A stretch of DNA of 64,000 bases from AC-32 sp963746155. Its GTDB lineage: Bacteria; Actinomycetota; Thermoleophilia; Gaiellales; Gaiellaceae. Both the position numbers and the translations under genes were made by a program. The stretch spans positions 248,001 through 312,000 of the forward strand of contig CAVVAB010000009.1 in NCBI GenBank assembly GCA_963746155.1, in the 5' to 3' direction. The notes beneath the pieces are model-generated. The model was not told the DNA's origin and searched no databases. It saw only the letters and a program-made list of their open reading frames with translations. This document shows, one piece after another, positions 40,758 through 51,197 of the stretch; position 1 is the first letter of the stretch, and every line of letters starts with the position of its first letter.

Positions 40758-41045
40758 GATCCCCCCAGAATCTTCGCCTTCTGGGGCCGCGAACTTTTCC
40801 TCGGTGAGGACGCCCTGATCCTTCAGCTCGGAAAGCTGCTTGAGCTGCTCGATCTTCTCGTCGGTCATGCCCCCCGCGGGCGGCGGCGGGGGAGCCTGGG
40901 GCGCCGCCTGCTGGCCCTCGAGATCGTCGAGCCGTTCTCCGTGTACGCGTCTTGCTCGCGTCCTTCCCTGGACCTTCTTGCCGGCGTAGTACGCGGTCCC
41001 GCCGACAATCGCGGCCCGCGCGAGCGGTCGCCGTCGTCTGAACAT
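40754..41045 (-). CDS. SHOCT-domain small protein (one frameshift)
   Basis: Reads MFRRRRPLARAAIVGGTAYY, AGKKVQ, a Pro-rich linker (APQAPPPPPAGG) and a C-terminal SHOCT helix-turn-helix: DEKIEQLKQLSELKDQGVLT, EEKFAAQKAKILGGS. About 96 residues. SHOCT is a short oligomerisation module often found with membrane proteins. The extra C near 40783 in the printed frame hides the stop. ATG 41045 has GAGGACGCG upstream. Overlaps the DUF6325-like gene by four bases. Confidence 0.75.
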
Positions 41046-41121
41046 GCTTCGCGTCCTCCTTTCGCTCGCGCCCGCTCTCTGGGCGCAACTGTCAACTAGG
41101 AGAATCGCACAATCGAACGGC

Positions 41122-42244
41122 CTAGGGAGTGTTCGCCTTTCCGAGCTCGCCGACGGTGACGCGGCGGAACGCCTCGAAGCCGATCGAGATGACACGGCCA
41201 GGATGAGGACGCCGAGCCAGGTGTGGAAGGTGGGCGTCGGGCCCCAGAGGACGAGGAGCAGGAAGACGCCCGCGAGGATCGCCCAGGCCGTCCCCGCGTG
41301 GTCGCGCAGCATCGGGGCGAGCCAGAGGCGGAAGCGGCGCGCCCAGTTGTACGGCCCCGCGAGCGCGACGCCGATCAGCGCGACCACGCCGTAGAGGATC
41401 AGCGACCAGGCCACCTGCGCGAGAAGGCTCGTTGCGATCAGCCACGTCGCATCCGCTGCGTTCCGAAGCGACCCGCCACTCGTGAGGGCGTTGACGATGT
41501 ACAACTCGGCAACCCGGCGGATGACGAGCAGGAGTATCCCGACCAGGATGAACGCGCAGGCGACGACCCGCAGCGCCTCGCGCCGGCTGCCGCTCGGGGC
41601 GAGCCAGATCGCACCGGCGAACGCGGCGAGCGCAGCGAAGATCAGGACCCAGCTCAGCGCCTTGAGCACCTTCAACGACTTTTGCGCGGCGTCGAGCTGG
41701 TCGGACTTCATGATCGTGATCTGGCCGGCGTCGGCGGGCAGGCGCGAGCTGAGCGCGGAGCCATCCCGAGCTGCGTGCCCACGTTGACGATGAAGTCGTG
41801 CAGGTCGAGCGTGACCTCCCCGTTCGCCGTGGAGATGCCGGCCTTCGACTTGCCCTCGAGGATGGCGACCAGCTGCTTTTGCGCCGCGCTGTTCACAGCC
41901 TTCCAGGCGGCCTGGACCCGCGGGCGCTCGAGGAACCGGTCGACCGCGGTCTGGGCCGGCTCGCGCAGCGCGCCCGCGATGGGGCCGGAGAGGCCCTTGA
42001 GGTTGGGCGGCAGCCGCTGTTCGAGCCGCGCCTGGACCTGCCCGTCCTTGTAGAGCTGATCGACGATGTAGACCGACAGCGCCCCCCTGACGTCGTCGTT
42101 CTGGAGGAGCCGCACGCTCGGTTGGTCCAGGCCTTGTTGTCGAGCGCCTGCCGTTTCACCCACACGGTCAGGGAGCTGATGATCAGGATCAGGGTCCCCC
42201 GACAATGAGAACCACTTGAGGATGCTGCGCGTCCTCAGGCTCAT
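41122..42244 (-). CDS. Integral membrane protein with N-terminal extracytoplasmic region (frameshifted)
   Basis: About 370 residues. N-terminus MSLRTRSILKWFSL plus a first hydrophobic helix, then a soluble segment (VRLLQNDDVRGALSVYIVDQ, LYKDGQVQARLEQRLPPNLK, VTLDLHDFIVNVGTQLGM), then helices ALSWVLIFAALAAFAGAIWL, ACAFILVGILLLVIRRVAEL, SLLAQVAWSLILYGVVALIG, ending RRFRLWLAPMLRDHAGTAWA, FEAFRRVTVGELGKANTP. A recurrent actinobacterial protein without assigned function. Breaks near 41200, 41760, 42130 and 42195. Confidence 0.7.
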
Positions 42245-42396
42245 GAGGTCTCGCTGCTTGCCCCGGGCGCCCATCTGGAGGGCGATCATCGCCGGTCAGG
42301 CTCGCCCTCGCTCCTCGCTGCCGCACGGGCGCTGCAGTCCCGTCCTGGAGGGAACACAGTGCTTCAAGATCGACCGCATGTGAGCGGTGGCCCGTT

Positions 42397-43097
42397 GTGA
42401 GTGGGGCGACGCAGGTGCTGCTCTACGCCCTCGTCGCAGGGTTCAGCCCGCTCGCGCTCCTTTCGATCCTTGCCGTGCTCAGCAGCGGTCACGGGCGGGC
42501 GAACGGAAGTGCGTTCGGGACGGGCTTCCTGCTCGGCCAGTCGTTGATGCTGATCGCCGCGTTCGCGCTGGGGTCGGCCGCCGTTCCGAACCCCGGATGG
42601 CAGGGCATCCGACGCTGGCCGGGCGCTCTCGAGCTCCTCCTGGGGGCCGCGATGCTGGTCTTCGCCTGGCAGGGGCGGCACCCGCGCGATCCGGTCGAGC
42701 TGTCGGGCGAGTCGAGAACATCCGCGCTCATGGTGCGGCTGCGCGCGATCAGGCCGCGGACGGCGTTCTCGGTCGGTCTCCTCCTTGGGATCGGAGGTAT
42801 CAAGCGCTTGACTCTCACTCTTCTGGCCGGAACGACGATCGCCGTCAGCGGACTCACGCCGGGGGGAGGAACTCGGGCTCGGTACGTTTTTACGTCCTGA
42901 TCGCGACCTTGCTCGTGTGGGCGCCGGCCTGGATCTACCTCGTCACCGGGTCGCGGGCCGATGCGTGGATGGAGAAGACGCAGGCATGGCTCACCACCAA
43001 CCAGCAGCGAGCACCCGTGATCTCGACGCTCGTCTTCGGCTTGCTCCTCTTCGGCCACGGGCTCCTCGCCTATGCAGCAGAGCTGAGCCGGGCTTAA
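42397..43097 (+). CDS. GAP-family membrane protein (LysE superfamily; one frameshift)
   Basis: About 232 residues and 5-6 helices: TQVLLYALVAGFSPLALLSI, LAVLSSGHGRANGSAFGTGF, LLGQSLMLIAAFALGSAAVP, ELLLGAAMLVFAWQGRHPRD, FSVGLLLGIGGIKRLTLTLL, then after the break LIATLLVWAPAWIYLVTGSR and VISTLVFGLLLFGHGLLAYA. GAP/Sap proteins help export lipids or other small molecules in mycobacteria. The window holds three members (also 52902 and 54904). GTG 42397; shift near 42875. Confidence 0.68.
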
Positions 43098-43183
43098 CCC
43101 GGTTAGGATCCCGGGGAGGAGTCGGCCCGCGTGTGGGCCGGCGAATGGCTTCTGGCCGTGGAACCCGAAAGAAAGGAGATTCA

Positions 43184-43511
43184 ATGTCGGAGCAAACTAC
43201 GAGAGATCCCGGTCCTCGACCTGCTCGCGAAGATGACCGCCGACTCGATCGAGGCGTCCGACCTCGACGCGGAGACGCTGATGCTCGTTCGCATCGCCGC
43301 GCTCGTCGCGGTCGACGCGCCGCCCGTCTCGTACATGCTCAACCTCGGCGCCGCCGGCGAGATCGGCGTCGACGAGGACAAGGTTCGCGGCGTCTTCGCC
43401 GCGATCGCGCCGATCGTCGGCACGGCCAGGATCGCCTCGGCGACGGGCAATGTCGTGCGAGCGCTCGCGATCGCGATCGAGACGGCGGAGCTCGAGGAGG
43501 AAACGGCGTAG
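43184..43511 (+). CDS. Carboxymuconolactone decarboxylase-like protein (one frameshift)
   Basis: About 108 residues. After the break: EIPVLDLLAKMTADSIEASD, LDAETLMLVRIAALVAVDAP, PVSYMLNLGAAGEIGVDEDK, VRGVFAAIAPIVGTARIASA. AhpD-like/CMD fold, but the CxxC redox motif is replaced by VDAP, so peroxidase-linked activity is unlikely. ATG 43184 with a perfect AAAGGAG site 5 bases upstream; one extra base near 43205. Confidence 0.68.
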
Positions 43512-43569
43512 CGCTCTACGCGTGAGCTAGCGGGACCGACAGCGCGGCGGCGCGCGGCCGCAGGGAGCC

Positions 43570-45184
43570 TCGACCACGCCGAAGCGCGCCGGGGTCGTTC
43601 TCGCCTCGCTGATCGCGGTCGCGGCGGTCGCGAACCTGGGTCTCGCGGTCGCGAACGTCGCGCTGCCGTCGATCGGCGAGGAGTTCGACGCCTCGCAGAC
43701 GGCGCTCGACCTGGTCGCGGTCGGCTACTCGCTCGGCCTGGCGGCGTCGGTGCTCTACTTCGGCGCGTCGGCGACCGCTACGGGCGCAAGCTGCTGCTCG
43801 TCATCGGCATGGTCGCTCACCGTGCCCGGCGGACTGCCTGGCGGCCTGGGCGCCCATCGATCGAGGTCCTGTTCGGCGCGCGCGTCCTCGGCGGGCTCGC
43901 GGCCGGCATGGCGTACCCGACGACGCTCGCGCTGATCACGGCGCTCTGGTCGGGCGCCGGCGCGCACGAAGGCGATCGCGCTGTGGGCGGCCACTCGGCG
44001 GCGCGATCAGCGCGCTCGGCCCGCTCTGCTCGGGGATCCTGCTCGAGCACTTCTGGTGGGGCTCGGTCTTCCTGCTGACGCTGCCGCTCGCGGTCGGTCG
44101 CGCTCGTGATGGCGGTCAAGTTCGTGCCCGCGCACGTCAACGAGACGACCGAGCCGGTCGACAACCTGGGCGGCATCCTGTCGGTCGTGCTGGTCGGCGC
44201 GCTCATCCTGGCGATCAACTTCGCGCCGGTGCCGAACGAGAGCGACGCTGGCGCTGGCCTGCTCGTCGATCGCCGTCGCGGCGCTGGTCGCCTTCTTCAT
44301 CCGCCAGCGCCGGGCGGCGAACCCGCTGTACGACCTCACGTCGCCGGCCCGGCCGACCTTCTGGGTGGCGGCCTGCGCCGGGCCTGATCGTGTTCGGCTC
44401 GCTGATGGGCGCGATGTTCATCGGCCAGCAGTTCCTGCAGAACGTGCTCGGCTACTCGACGTCGAGGCCGGCGCGGCGATCCTGCCCGCGGCCGTCTTCA
44501 TGGTCGTGGTGGCGCCGCGCTCGGCCAAGCTGGTCGAGGCGCGCGGCGCCCGGTTCACGCTGCTGTTCGGCTACGTCTTCGTGCTGCTCGGCTTCCTCAC
44601 GATGCTGCTGCTCTGGAAGGAGGGCATCTCGTACTGGAAGGTCGCGCTCGGCTACTCGTTCGTCGGCATCGGCGTGGGGCTCGCCGGCACGCCGGCCTCG
44701 CATTCGCTCACCGGCTCGGTGCCCGTGCAGCGGGTCGGGATGGCCTCGGGCACCGCCGACCTGCAGCGCGACCTCGGCGGGGCGATCATGCAGTCGATCT
44801 TCGGCGCGCTGCTGACCGCCGGCTATGCGGCCGCCGCCGGCGCGCCGATCGCCGCGTCGGGCAAGGACGTCACGAGCAGCACGTCAGGCCGAGCTGACGA
44901 AGTCGTTCGCCAGCGCGGCCGACACCGCCGCAGCGCTACCCGCCGTACGTCCAGGACAAATCATCGCCGGCGCCAAGACCGCGTTCCTGCAGGGCGACCA
45001 GTGGGCCTACCTGGCCGGGATCATCGCCGTCCTGCTCGGCGCCGCGCTCGTCTTCTTCATGTTCCCGAGGCGCGACGACGAGAAGCGGCTGCTCGCCTCG
45101 TACGCGGCGGAGGACGCGGCCGAGCTCGATAGACCGCGCAGAGGCACCGCCCTCGCAGCTCCGGCCTTGACCGGATCGGAGTAG
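43570..45184 (+). CDS. MFS transporter, DHA2-like (multiply frameshifted)
   Basis: Stitched frames: LIAVAAVANLGLAVANVALP-SIGEEFD, LVAVGYSLGLAASVLYFGA, motif A (GDRYGRKLLLVIGM), VLFGARVLGGLAAGMAYPTT, SALGPLCSGILLEHFWWGSV, VAACAGLIVFGSLMGAMFIG, ILPAAVFMVVVAPRSAKLVE, VALGYSFVGIGVGLAGTPAS, VGMASGTADLQRDLGGAIMQ, ending AYLAGIIAVLLGAALVFFMF. About 14 helices. Start uncertain. Stop TAG 45182-45184 lies 25 bases before the sulfatase ATG. Confidence 0.8.
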
Positions 45185-45209
45185 GCTCGTTCGGCTGAGG
45201 TAAGACCAG

Positions 45210-47622
45210 ATGAGTGATCAGACGATCGACCGGACGAAGCTTCCGATCCGCCGGCCGCCGTTCGGCGGTGTCGCGAACCGGACGCTCGAGGGATCGGAGC
45301 CGGACTGGGGCCAGATGGGCCACATCGAGCCCCCGGAGGGAGCGCCGAACGTTCTCCTCGTGCTGATCGACGACGCGGGCTTCGGCCAGCCGAGCTCGTT
45401 CGGGGGCGCGATCTCGACACCGAACTTCGACCGCATGGGCGAGAACGGTCTCAAGTACAACCGCTTCCACGTAACGGCGCTGTGCTCGCCGACGCGGGCT
45501 GCGCTGCTCACCGGGCGCAACCACCACACGGTCGGCTTCGGCTCCGTGGGAGAGTTCTCGAGCGGCTTCCCCGGCTACACGGGGTTCCTGCCCAAGGATT
45601 GCGCTCCGTTCCCGAAGATCCTGCAGGAGAACGGCTATTCGACCGGCGTCTTCGGCAAGTGGCACCTGACGCCGGACAACCAGCAGGGGCCGGGCGGCCC
45701 GTTCGACCGCTGGCCGAACGCCTGGGGGTTCGACCACTTCTGGGGCTTCCTCGGCGGCGAGACCGGCCAGTGGGACCCGGTGATCTCGGTCGACAACACG
45801 ACCGTCGGCGTCCCGGAAAGCAAGGGCGACGAGCCGTACTACCTGCCGGACGACATGGCCGACAAGACGATCGAGTGGCTCCACGGGGTTCACGCACAGG
45901 ATCCCGAGAAGCCGTGGTTCGCCTACTTCTCGACCGGCTGCAGCCACGCGCCGCACCACGTGCCGAAGGAATGGGCCGACAAGTACGCCGGCAAGTTCGA
46001 CAAGGGGTACGACGCCTACCGCGACGAGACATTCGAGCGGCAGAAGGAGCTCGGCGTGATCCCGGAGGACGCTGAGCTGACGCCGCGGCCCGACGCGATG
46101 CCCGCCTGGGACACGCTCGACGAGAACCACAGGCGCCTGTACGCCCGCCAGATGGAGGTGTACGCCGGGCTACTGCGAGAACGCCGACTGGAACGTCGGC
46201 CGCGTCCTGGCCGCGATCGAGGAGATGGGCGATCTCGACAACACGCTCGTCATCTGGATCTGGGGCGACAACGGAGCCAGCATGGAGGGGACGCTGAGCG
46301 GCACGTTCAACGAGCTCACGACGCTGAACGGCATCCCGCTCACCGCCGAGCAGCAGCTCCAGCTCGTGCTGAAGTGGGGCGGGCTCTCGGCGTGGGGCGG
46401 CGAGATGCTGGCGCCGCACTACTCCGCCGCCTGGGCGTGGGCCGGCAACTGCCCGTTCCAGTGGGGCAAGCAGGTCGCCTCGCACCTCGGCGGCACGCGC
46501 AACCCGATGGTCGTCCACTGGCCGGAGAAGGTGAGGGACGCGGGCGCGGTCCGCGTCGCACTTCACGCACGCGATCGACGTCGGCCCGACGATCCTCGAG
46601 ATCGCCGGGCATCCCCGAGCCGACACACGTGGACGGCATCGAGCAGGAGCCGATGCACGGCGTCACGTTTGCCGACTCGATCTCGGACGCCGACGCGCCC
46701 GAGCGGCACACGCAGCAGTACTTCGAGATCCTCGGCAACCGCGCGATGTACAAGGACGGCTGGTGGCTCTCGATGCGGATGCCGCGAATCCCGTGGCAGA
46801 TGCGACCCGGAGGCGATGAAGAAGTTCGCGCCCGGGGTGTGGAAGCCGGACGAGGATCCGGTCGAGCTCTACTACCTGCCGGACGACTTCACGCAGTCGA
46901 AGGACCTGTCGGCCAAGCACCCCGACAAGGTCAAGGAGCTACAGGAGCTCTTCTGGGAGGAGGCCGAGCGGTACAAGGTTCTTCCGTTGCTCGGAGGCAT
47001 GGCGTTCTTCTTCGGCATCGTGCCGCCGATGCCGACGCAGTCGACGTTCACCTACTACGGCGATGTCCAGAACGTGGCCTCCGGGATGATCCCGCGGATC
47101 TACAACCACTCCTACACGATCAGTGCCGATCTCGAGATCCCGGAGGGCGGCGCCGAGGGCGTGATCGTCGCCGAGGCCGACCACCTGGGAGGCTTCGCGT
47201 TGTTCGTCGAGGACGGCAAGCTCAAGCACACGTACAGCATCATTGGCGTGATGGAGTTCCGGCAGGAGTCGGAGGAGCCGCTGCCGACGGGTGACGTCAG
47301 CGTCCAGCTCGTCTTCGCCGCCGACGAGGCGAAGCCCGCAACGGGAGGAGAGGTGACGTTGCTCGTCAACGACAAGCCAGTCGGCTCGGGCCGGATGGAG
47401 CACACCGTGCCCTTCCGCTTCTCCGGGTACGCGGGGATGGACATCGGTCGCGACAACGGCGGCGTCGTCGACCGGAGCTATGCCGACAAGGCGCCGTTCG
47501 CGTTCACCGGCGCGGTCAAGAAGGTCGTCTTCGACGTCGCTCCGCACCTGAGCGAGGAGGACACGAAGGCCCTCCATGAGCATGCCGCCAGAGGGATGGC
47601 GGCGCACGCCGCGGGCCAGTAG
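45210..47622 (+). CDS. Type I sulfatase (arylsulfatase; three frameshifts)
   Basis: About 800 residues. NVLLVLIDDAGFGQPSSFGG (metal-binding Asp pair), GLKYNRFHVTALCSPTRAAL with the formylglycine site CSPTR at Cys92, LTGRNHHTVGFG, TGVFGKWHLTPDNQQG, PWFAYFSTGCSHAPHHVPKE, VIWIWGDNGAS, then an unusually long C-terminal beta domain (SGMIPRIYNHSYTISADLEI, VSVQLVFAADEAKPATGGEV). No signal peptide is seen. It hydrolyses sulfate esters after formylglycine maturation. Frame breaks at about 46175, 46558-46612 and 46805. ATG 45210 is followed downstream by the DUF1269 and SDR genes, likely one operon. Confidence 0.92.
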
Positions 47623-47643
47623 CGGCACGAAAAAGGAGCGACG

Positions 47644-48165
47644 ATGAGCGACGACAAGCAGATGGACGTGCTGATCGCGGCGTACCTGTTCGACGACCTG
47701 GGCAAGAAGGACTACGACGCGGTCATGGACCTGGTCGAGGCGAAGACGATCTCGGTGCAGGGTGTCGTCCTCGCCAGCAAGGACGAGAACGGCGAGATGC
47801 AGGTGATCGAGGCGGGCGACCACGCCGTCCGCAAGGGCGCGACGATGCTCGGCGGCGCGGGCCTCGTAGTCGGCCTCTTCGCCCCGCCGTTGCTGGCGGC
47901 CACGGCCGTCGGCGCGGGCGTCGGGGCAGTGGCGGGCAAGTTCGCCAAGCACCGGGTCACGAGCGGCATCGGCGAGAAGCTCGACGACACGCTCGGCGAG
48001 GGGTCGGCGGCGTTGATCGCGATCTACGAGTCGGAGGGCGCCGAGGCGGTCGAGAATGCGATCCCGAATGCGATCAAGACATCCGTGGCCCACATCGACG
48101 GCTCGAGCGCGAAGGAGCTCAAGGCCGGCCTCGAGGAGGCGTCGGCAGGGATGGGAGGCGGCTGA
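47644..48165 (+). CDS. DUF1269-family protein
   Basis: Intact 173 residues: MDVLIAAYLFDDLGKKDYDA, VMDLVEAKTISVQGVVLASK, AVRKGATMLGGAGLVVGLFA, PPLLAATAVGAGVGAVAGKF, SGIGEKLDDTLGEGSAALIA, IYESEGAEAVENAIPNAIKT. The middle is a hydrophobic glycine-rich hairpin typical of this family. Good site AAAAAGGAGCGACG before ATG 47644. Function unknown; distantly like the 40219 gene. Confidence 0.82.
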   Translation: MSDDKQMDVLIAAYLFDDLGKKDYDAVMDLVEAKTISVQGVVLASKDENGEMQVIEAGDHAVRKGATMLGGAGLVVGLFAPPLLAATAVGAGVGAVAGKFAKHRVTSGIGEKLDDTLGEGSAALIAIYESEGAEAVENAIPNAIKTSVAHIDGSSAKELKAGLEEASAGMGGG

Positions 48166-49025
48166 TGGCCGCGAGGAGCCGCGGCACCGTCGTCGTCAGC
48201 GGCGCTTCCACCGGCATCGGCGAGGCGACAGCAACCCACCTCGCCGAGCAGGGGTTCCGGGTGTTCGCGGGCGTTCGGCGCAGGGCCGACGGCGAGGCGC
48301 TCCAGAAGAAGGCCGACCTGACACCCCTGATCGTCGACATCACGGACGAGCTGTCGATCCTGGCGGCAGGGGAGATCGTCGCGAGAGCCGTTGGCAATCG
48401 AGGGCTCGCGGGCCTCGTCAACAACGCCGGTGTCGCGATCCCGGCGCCGATCGAGTTCCAGCCGCTCGCCGACTTCCGGAGGCAGCTCGAGGTCAACCTG
48501 ATCGGGCACGTGGCGATGACCCAGGCGTTCCTGCCGCTGATCAGGCGGGGCAAGGGCCGCATCGTCAACATCGGGTCCGTCGGCGGGCTCCTCGTGCTGC
48601 CTCTGAACGGCGCCTACAGCGCGTCGAAGTTCGGGATGGAGGCGCTCAGCGATGCCCTGCGCCTCGAGCTGCGACAGTGGGGAATCCACGTCTCGCACGT
48701 GGACGTCGGGCCTGTTCATTCGGCGATCTTCGGGAAGACGTATGCCCAGCTGGACGGGCTCAAGACGACGCTTGGCGATCGCGGCCACCGCCTGTACAAG
48801 GGTCAGATCGCGGCCGTGCGCTCCGCAACCGAGAAGGCCGAGGCTTCGGCCGACCCGCCGAAGGTGATCGCAAAGGCGGTCTTCCAGGCGCTGACGGCGG
48901 ACAGTCCCAAGACCCGGTATCTGGCCGGTCACGGCGTGAAGGGGATCGCCACCGCCGCGAAGCTCCCTGACCGCGCGAAGGACCGCGCGCTGGCCAAGGA
49001 GCTGGGGTTGCCGGCACCGGGCTAG
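48165..49025 (+). CDS. Short-chain dehydrogenase/reductase
   Basis: Intact 286 residues. Rossmann start GTVVVSGASTGIGEATATHL, LAGLVNNAGVAIPAPIEFQP (NNAG), GKGRIVNIGSVGGLLVLPLN (Ser) and GAYSASKFGMEALSDALRLE (YxxxK), with VDVGPVHSAIFG after. Resembles retinol dehydrogenase-type SDRs acting on lipid or steroid-like alcohols. ATG overlaps the previous TGA (TGATG). Confidence 0.9.
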   Translation: MAARSRGTVVVSGASTGIGEATATHLAEQGFRVFAGVRRRADGEALQKKADLTPLIVDITDELSILAAGEIVARAVGNRGLAGLVNNAGVAIPAPIEFQPLADFRRQLEVNLIGHVAMTQAFLPLIRRGKGRIVNIGSVGGLLVLPLNGAYSASKFGMEALSDALRLELRQWGIHVSHVDVGPVHSAIFGKTYAQLDGLKTTLGDRGHRLYKGQIAAVRSATEKAEASADPPKVIAKAVFQALTADSPKTRYLAGHGVKGIATAAKLPDRAKDRALAKELGLPAPG

Positions 49026-49108
49026 TCGACCCTCTCAGCGTACACGAGGCCCCGGCTCTGGATTGGGAGGTTCTTATGAGAGGTGGTGGCTGAGTCGAGG
49101 CGTTGTTT

Positions 49109-49875
49109 CTAGGTCTGGAGCCAGTTGGCACAGACGGGGGAGAAGACGGCGCAGAAAAGAGACATAGTGATCAGGATGAAGAAGTAGCCGATGATCGTGA
49201 CGCAAGAAGCCGAAAGAGCGGAAGGCCTTACCGTTCGAGTTCAACGGAGCAGAGAAGAAGAACGGCGCGGTAGCGGTAGGCGACGCCGAGGACGATGGTG
49301 GCGAGCAGCGCGCCGGGTAGCAGGGCGCGCAAGACAGATCTTACGGTGCAGGAGAAAGCGCGGCACCAGAGACAGAAGACGTAGAGGCGACGAGCCAGAC
49401 GGGCAAGAGAACGACCAGCCCGCAGCGCGGAGCTCCGCGGCGGAGAGGACGCGAGAGCGATCGCGCCGCTGAGGACGAAGAAGAAGATCGCGAACAGCCA
49501 CTGTCGGCGGCGGATCCGACCTTGATCCCGCCAGGCGCGGGCGTAGACGTCCTGGTAGATCTGGCCGATTCCGATCTCCCAGATGAGGAAGCTGATGACG
49601 ACGGTGATGGTCGCCGCGAGAGGTTCGAGGAAGCGCTGCCGAACGTGTCGTGGACGAGGGTGGCGGTGGAACAGTTCAGCTTCAGGTGGGTGATCAGACG
49701 CTAGGCGAACGAGTTCGTGTCGCTTCCCGACGAGTGGAAGTACGGAGATGGACACGAGCGCGGCCGGCAAGACAGAAAGCGACGAGTAGACGGTAGACGC
49801 ACAACCAGAGTTGCGACTCGCCTCGAAGTAGGCGCGGAACCACTGCAGCGCGAGTAGACCCAACGAGTGTATCAA
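49109..49875 (-). pseudogene. BrkB/YihY-family membrane protein remnant
   Basis: Stitched fragments on the minus strand: ALQWFRAYFEASRNSGCAST, VYSSLSVLPAALVSISVLPL, LAATITVVISFLIWEIGIGQ, IYQDVYARAWR, QWLFAIFFFVLSGAIALA, LLPGALLATIVLGVAYRYRA and VTIIGYFFILITMSLFCAVF. Gene order within the fragments matches YihY/BrkB proteins, but many frame breaks and unusual A/G-rich codons occur. Lower GC than surroundings. Decay or a very poor consensus are both possible. An intact relative is at 51970. Confidence 0.5.
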
Positions 49876-50068
49876 CCGGTGGCAGAGCTAGTACTGCACC
49901 GCCTTGATACGACTGCCGCCCGGCGCCGTTGCTAGGAGTTGGCTAATGCGCTATACCTAAAATTTGGAACGCAGAGAAAATATAGGTGATAGAGAGGTGC
50001 GGCGAATTAGTAAATAGAAAAATAGATGAAAGAAAAATATGAGAAGAGGTATACAGACTAGATGTGGC
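49876..50068. other. AT-rich gene-free spacer
   Basis: This 190-base stretch contains a strongly A/T-rich core (about 49950-50060, with AAAATTTGG, AAAATAT, AAAAATAG and GAAAAATATGAG), striking in a genome this GC-rich. No reading frame, hairpin or repeat that I can name. It separates the remnant BrkB gene from the potassium channel remnant. Confidence 0.6.
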
Positions 50069-50532
50069 TCGGCTAAGGGTGATAGAACGTCGGATGACGA
50101 GGTTACTCCGCGAGCCCATGTAAGTACGCAACGCAGCCAACGTGATCGTCACGGAGACTGCAACCGTCGTTGTCGCGAGCGGGATACTGATGAGGGTGCT
50201 CGACCACAAGAGAGTACCCGAACACTGGAGAGAGGATGTGGTGGGCGCTACAGACGGTGACGACTGTCGGCTACGGAGAAGTCGACGCCAATGCGCGCCT
50301 CAAGGCGGATCGTTGCAGCGTTCGTGATGCTCGAGGGCATAGCCTTCCTCGCGATACTCGTCGCCGCGATCACGTCGGCCTTCGTCGCGTGTACCAGAGC
50401 GTCGAGCTCGAAGCAAGGCAGAAGCCGAGAGAGATCAGAGAGATGCCGAGGCACCTCGACGTTCGCTTCGACGATCTCGCGGTGCGGCTGGATCGGCTCG
50501 AGCGCATGCTCACGCGCCTAACCGGTCCCTGA
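50069..50532 (+). CDS. Potassium channel protein (frameshifted)
   Basis: Fragments stitch to a two-helix ion channel: NVIVTETATVVVASGILMRV, LDHKRVPEHW, then MWWALQTVTTVGYGEVDANA with the K+ selectivity filter TVGYG (about 50262-50277), GRIVAAFVMLEGIAFLAILV, AAITSAFVA, and a cytoplasmic coiled tail EIREMPRHLDVRFDDLAVRL-DRLERMLTRLTGP. About 150 residues, one pore; would work as a tetramer. Start not defined. TGA 50530-50532. Three frame changes. Confidence 0.7.
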
Positions 50533-50597
50533 GGGCTTCGGGCTCACTTCCACAGCTTCTCAGCAACGGCGGTAACCGGAGCGCCTTACCCGGACGT

Positions 50598-50680
50598 GGT
50601 CCGGGCCGTCCTGGTCCGGGCCGTCCTGGTCCCGACCGGTCCGGGCCCCACAGGTCCCCGGTCCGACAGGTCCCCGGTCG
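50598..50680 (+). repeat. GGTCC-rich tandem repeat in a gene-free gap
   Basis: Two perfect copies of GGTCCGGGCCGTCCT (50598-50612, 50613-50627) are followed by degenerate GGTCC/GGTCCCC units to 50680. In stitched frames it would read Gly-Pro-rich, collagen-like (GPGRPGPGRPGPTGP). It lies in the 260-base gap between the channel gene and the small membrane protein; no start codon or complete frame supports a gene. Confidence 0.5.
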
Positions 50681-50794
50681 ATGGTCGTGGTCGCACTGGC
50701 ATGTTCTCATCTCCTCGTCTGAGGCTTGTTGGGTAGTACACCCGTCACCCGGAGTGGCCCCGAGTCGGCGGGACCACTCAGTTGACTGTTCTTC

Positions 50795-50977
50795 CTAGGC
50801 GTGCGCGGCCGTCGTCGTCTCCGGCGGCTTCATGAAGGCGCCGAAGATCCAGAGGATCGGGAAGAAGATCCCGATAAAGAACATCCACCCGTGTCCGTTT
50901 CGCAGAGTCATAACGCCGAGCGTGACCGCCACGATCAGGTACAGGATGATTCCGGCGATTCCAACTGCCCACCACAT
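50795..50977 (-). CDS. Small two-helix membrane protein
   Basis: Intact 60 residues: MWWAVGIAGIILYLIVAVTL, GVMTLRNGHGWMFFIGIFFP, ILWIFGAFMKPPETTTAAHA. Two hydrophobic segments around a short basic loop. A strong purine-rich site (GGAGAGGGGG) is 7-8 bases before ATG 50977. No family name assigned, but start, length and codon use look genuine. Confidence 0.7.
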   Translation of the reverse strand: MWWAVGIAGIILYLIVAVTLGVMTLRNGHGWMFFIGIFFPILWIFGAFMKPPETTTAAHA

Positions 50978-51197
50978 GATTACCCCCTCTCCGAGTAGTG
51001 GGTCGAGACGCGCCTGGTCTCGCTTTCTAGGGCAGCCTCGTACCTGGGATCCAGCGTTCCATCAGGCTGCTCCCCGTTGCGGTGCTGTGGAGAACTACCG
51101 ACCGGCAAGAGGCGTTTTTGCTCCTGGCGGCCCTGTTAGCCACCGGATTCGCGGGACCAGATGAGCCCGCCTTGCGGCTCGCCGCCTGGGCTCTACC

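Noticed and set aside
50598..50680. CRISPR array
   Set aside because: Units are 15 bases, directly adjacent, with no spacers and no cas genes.
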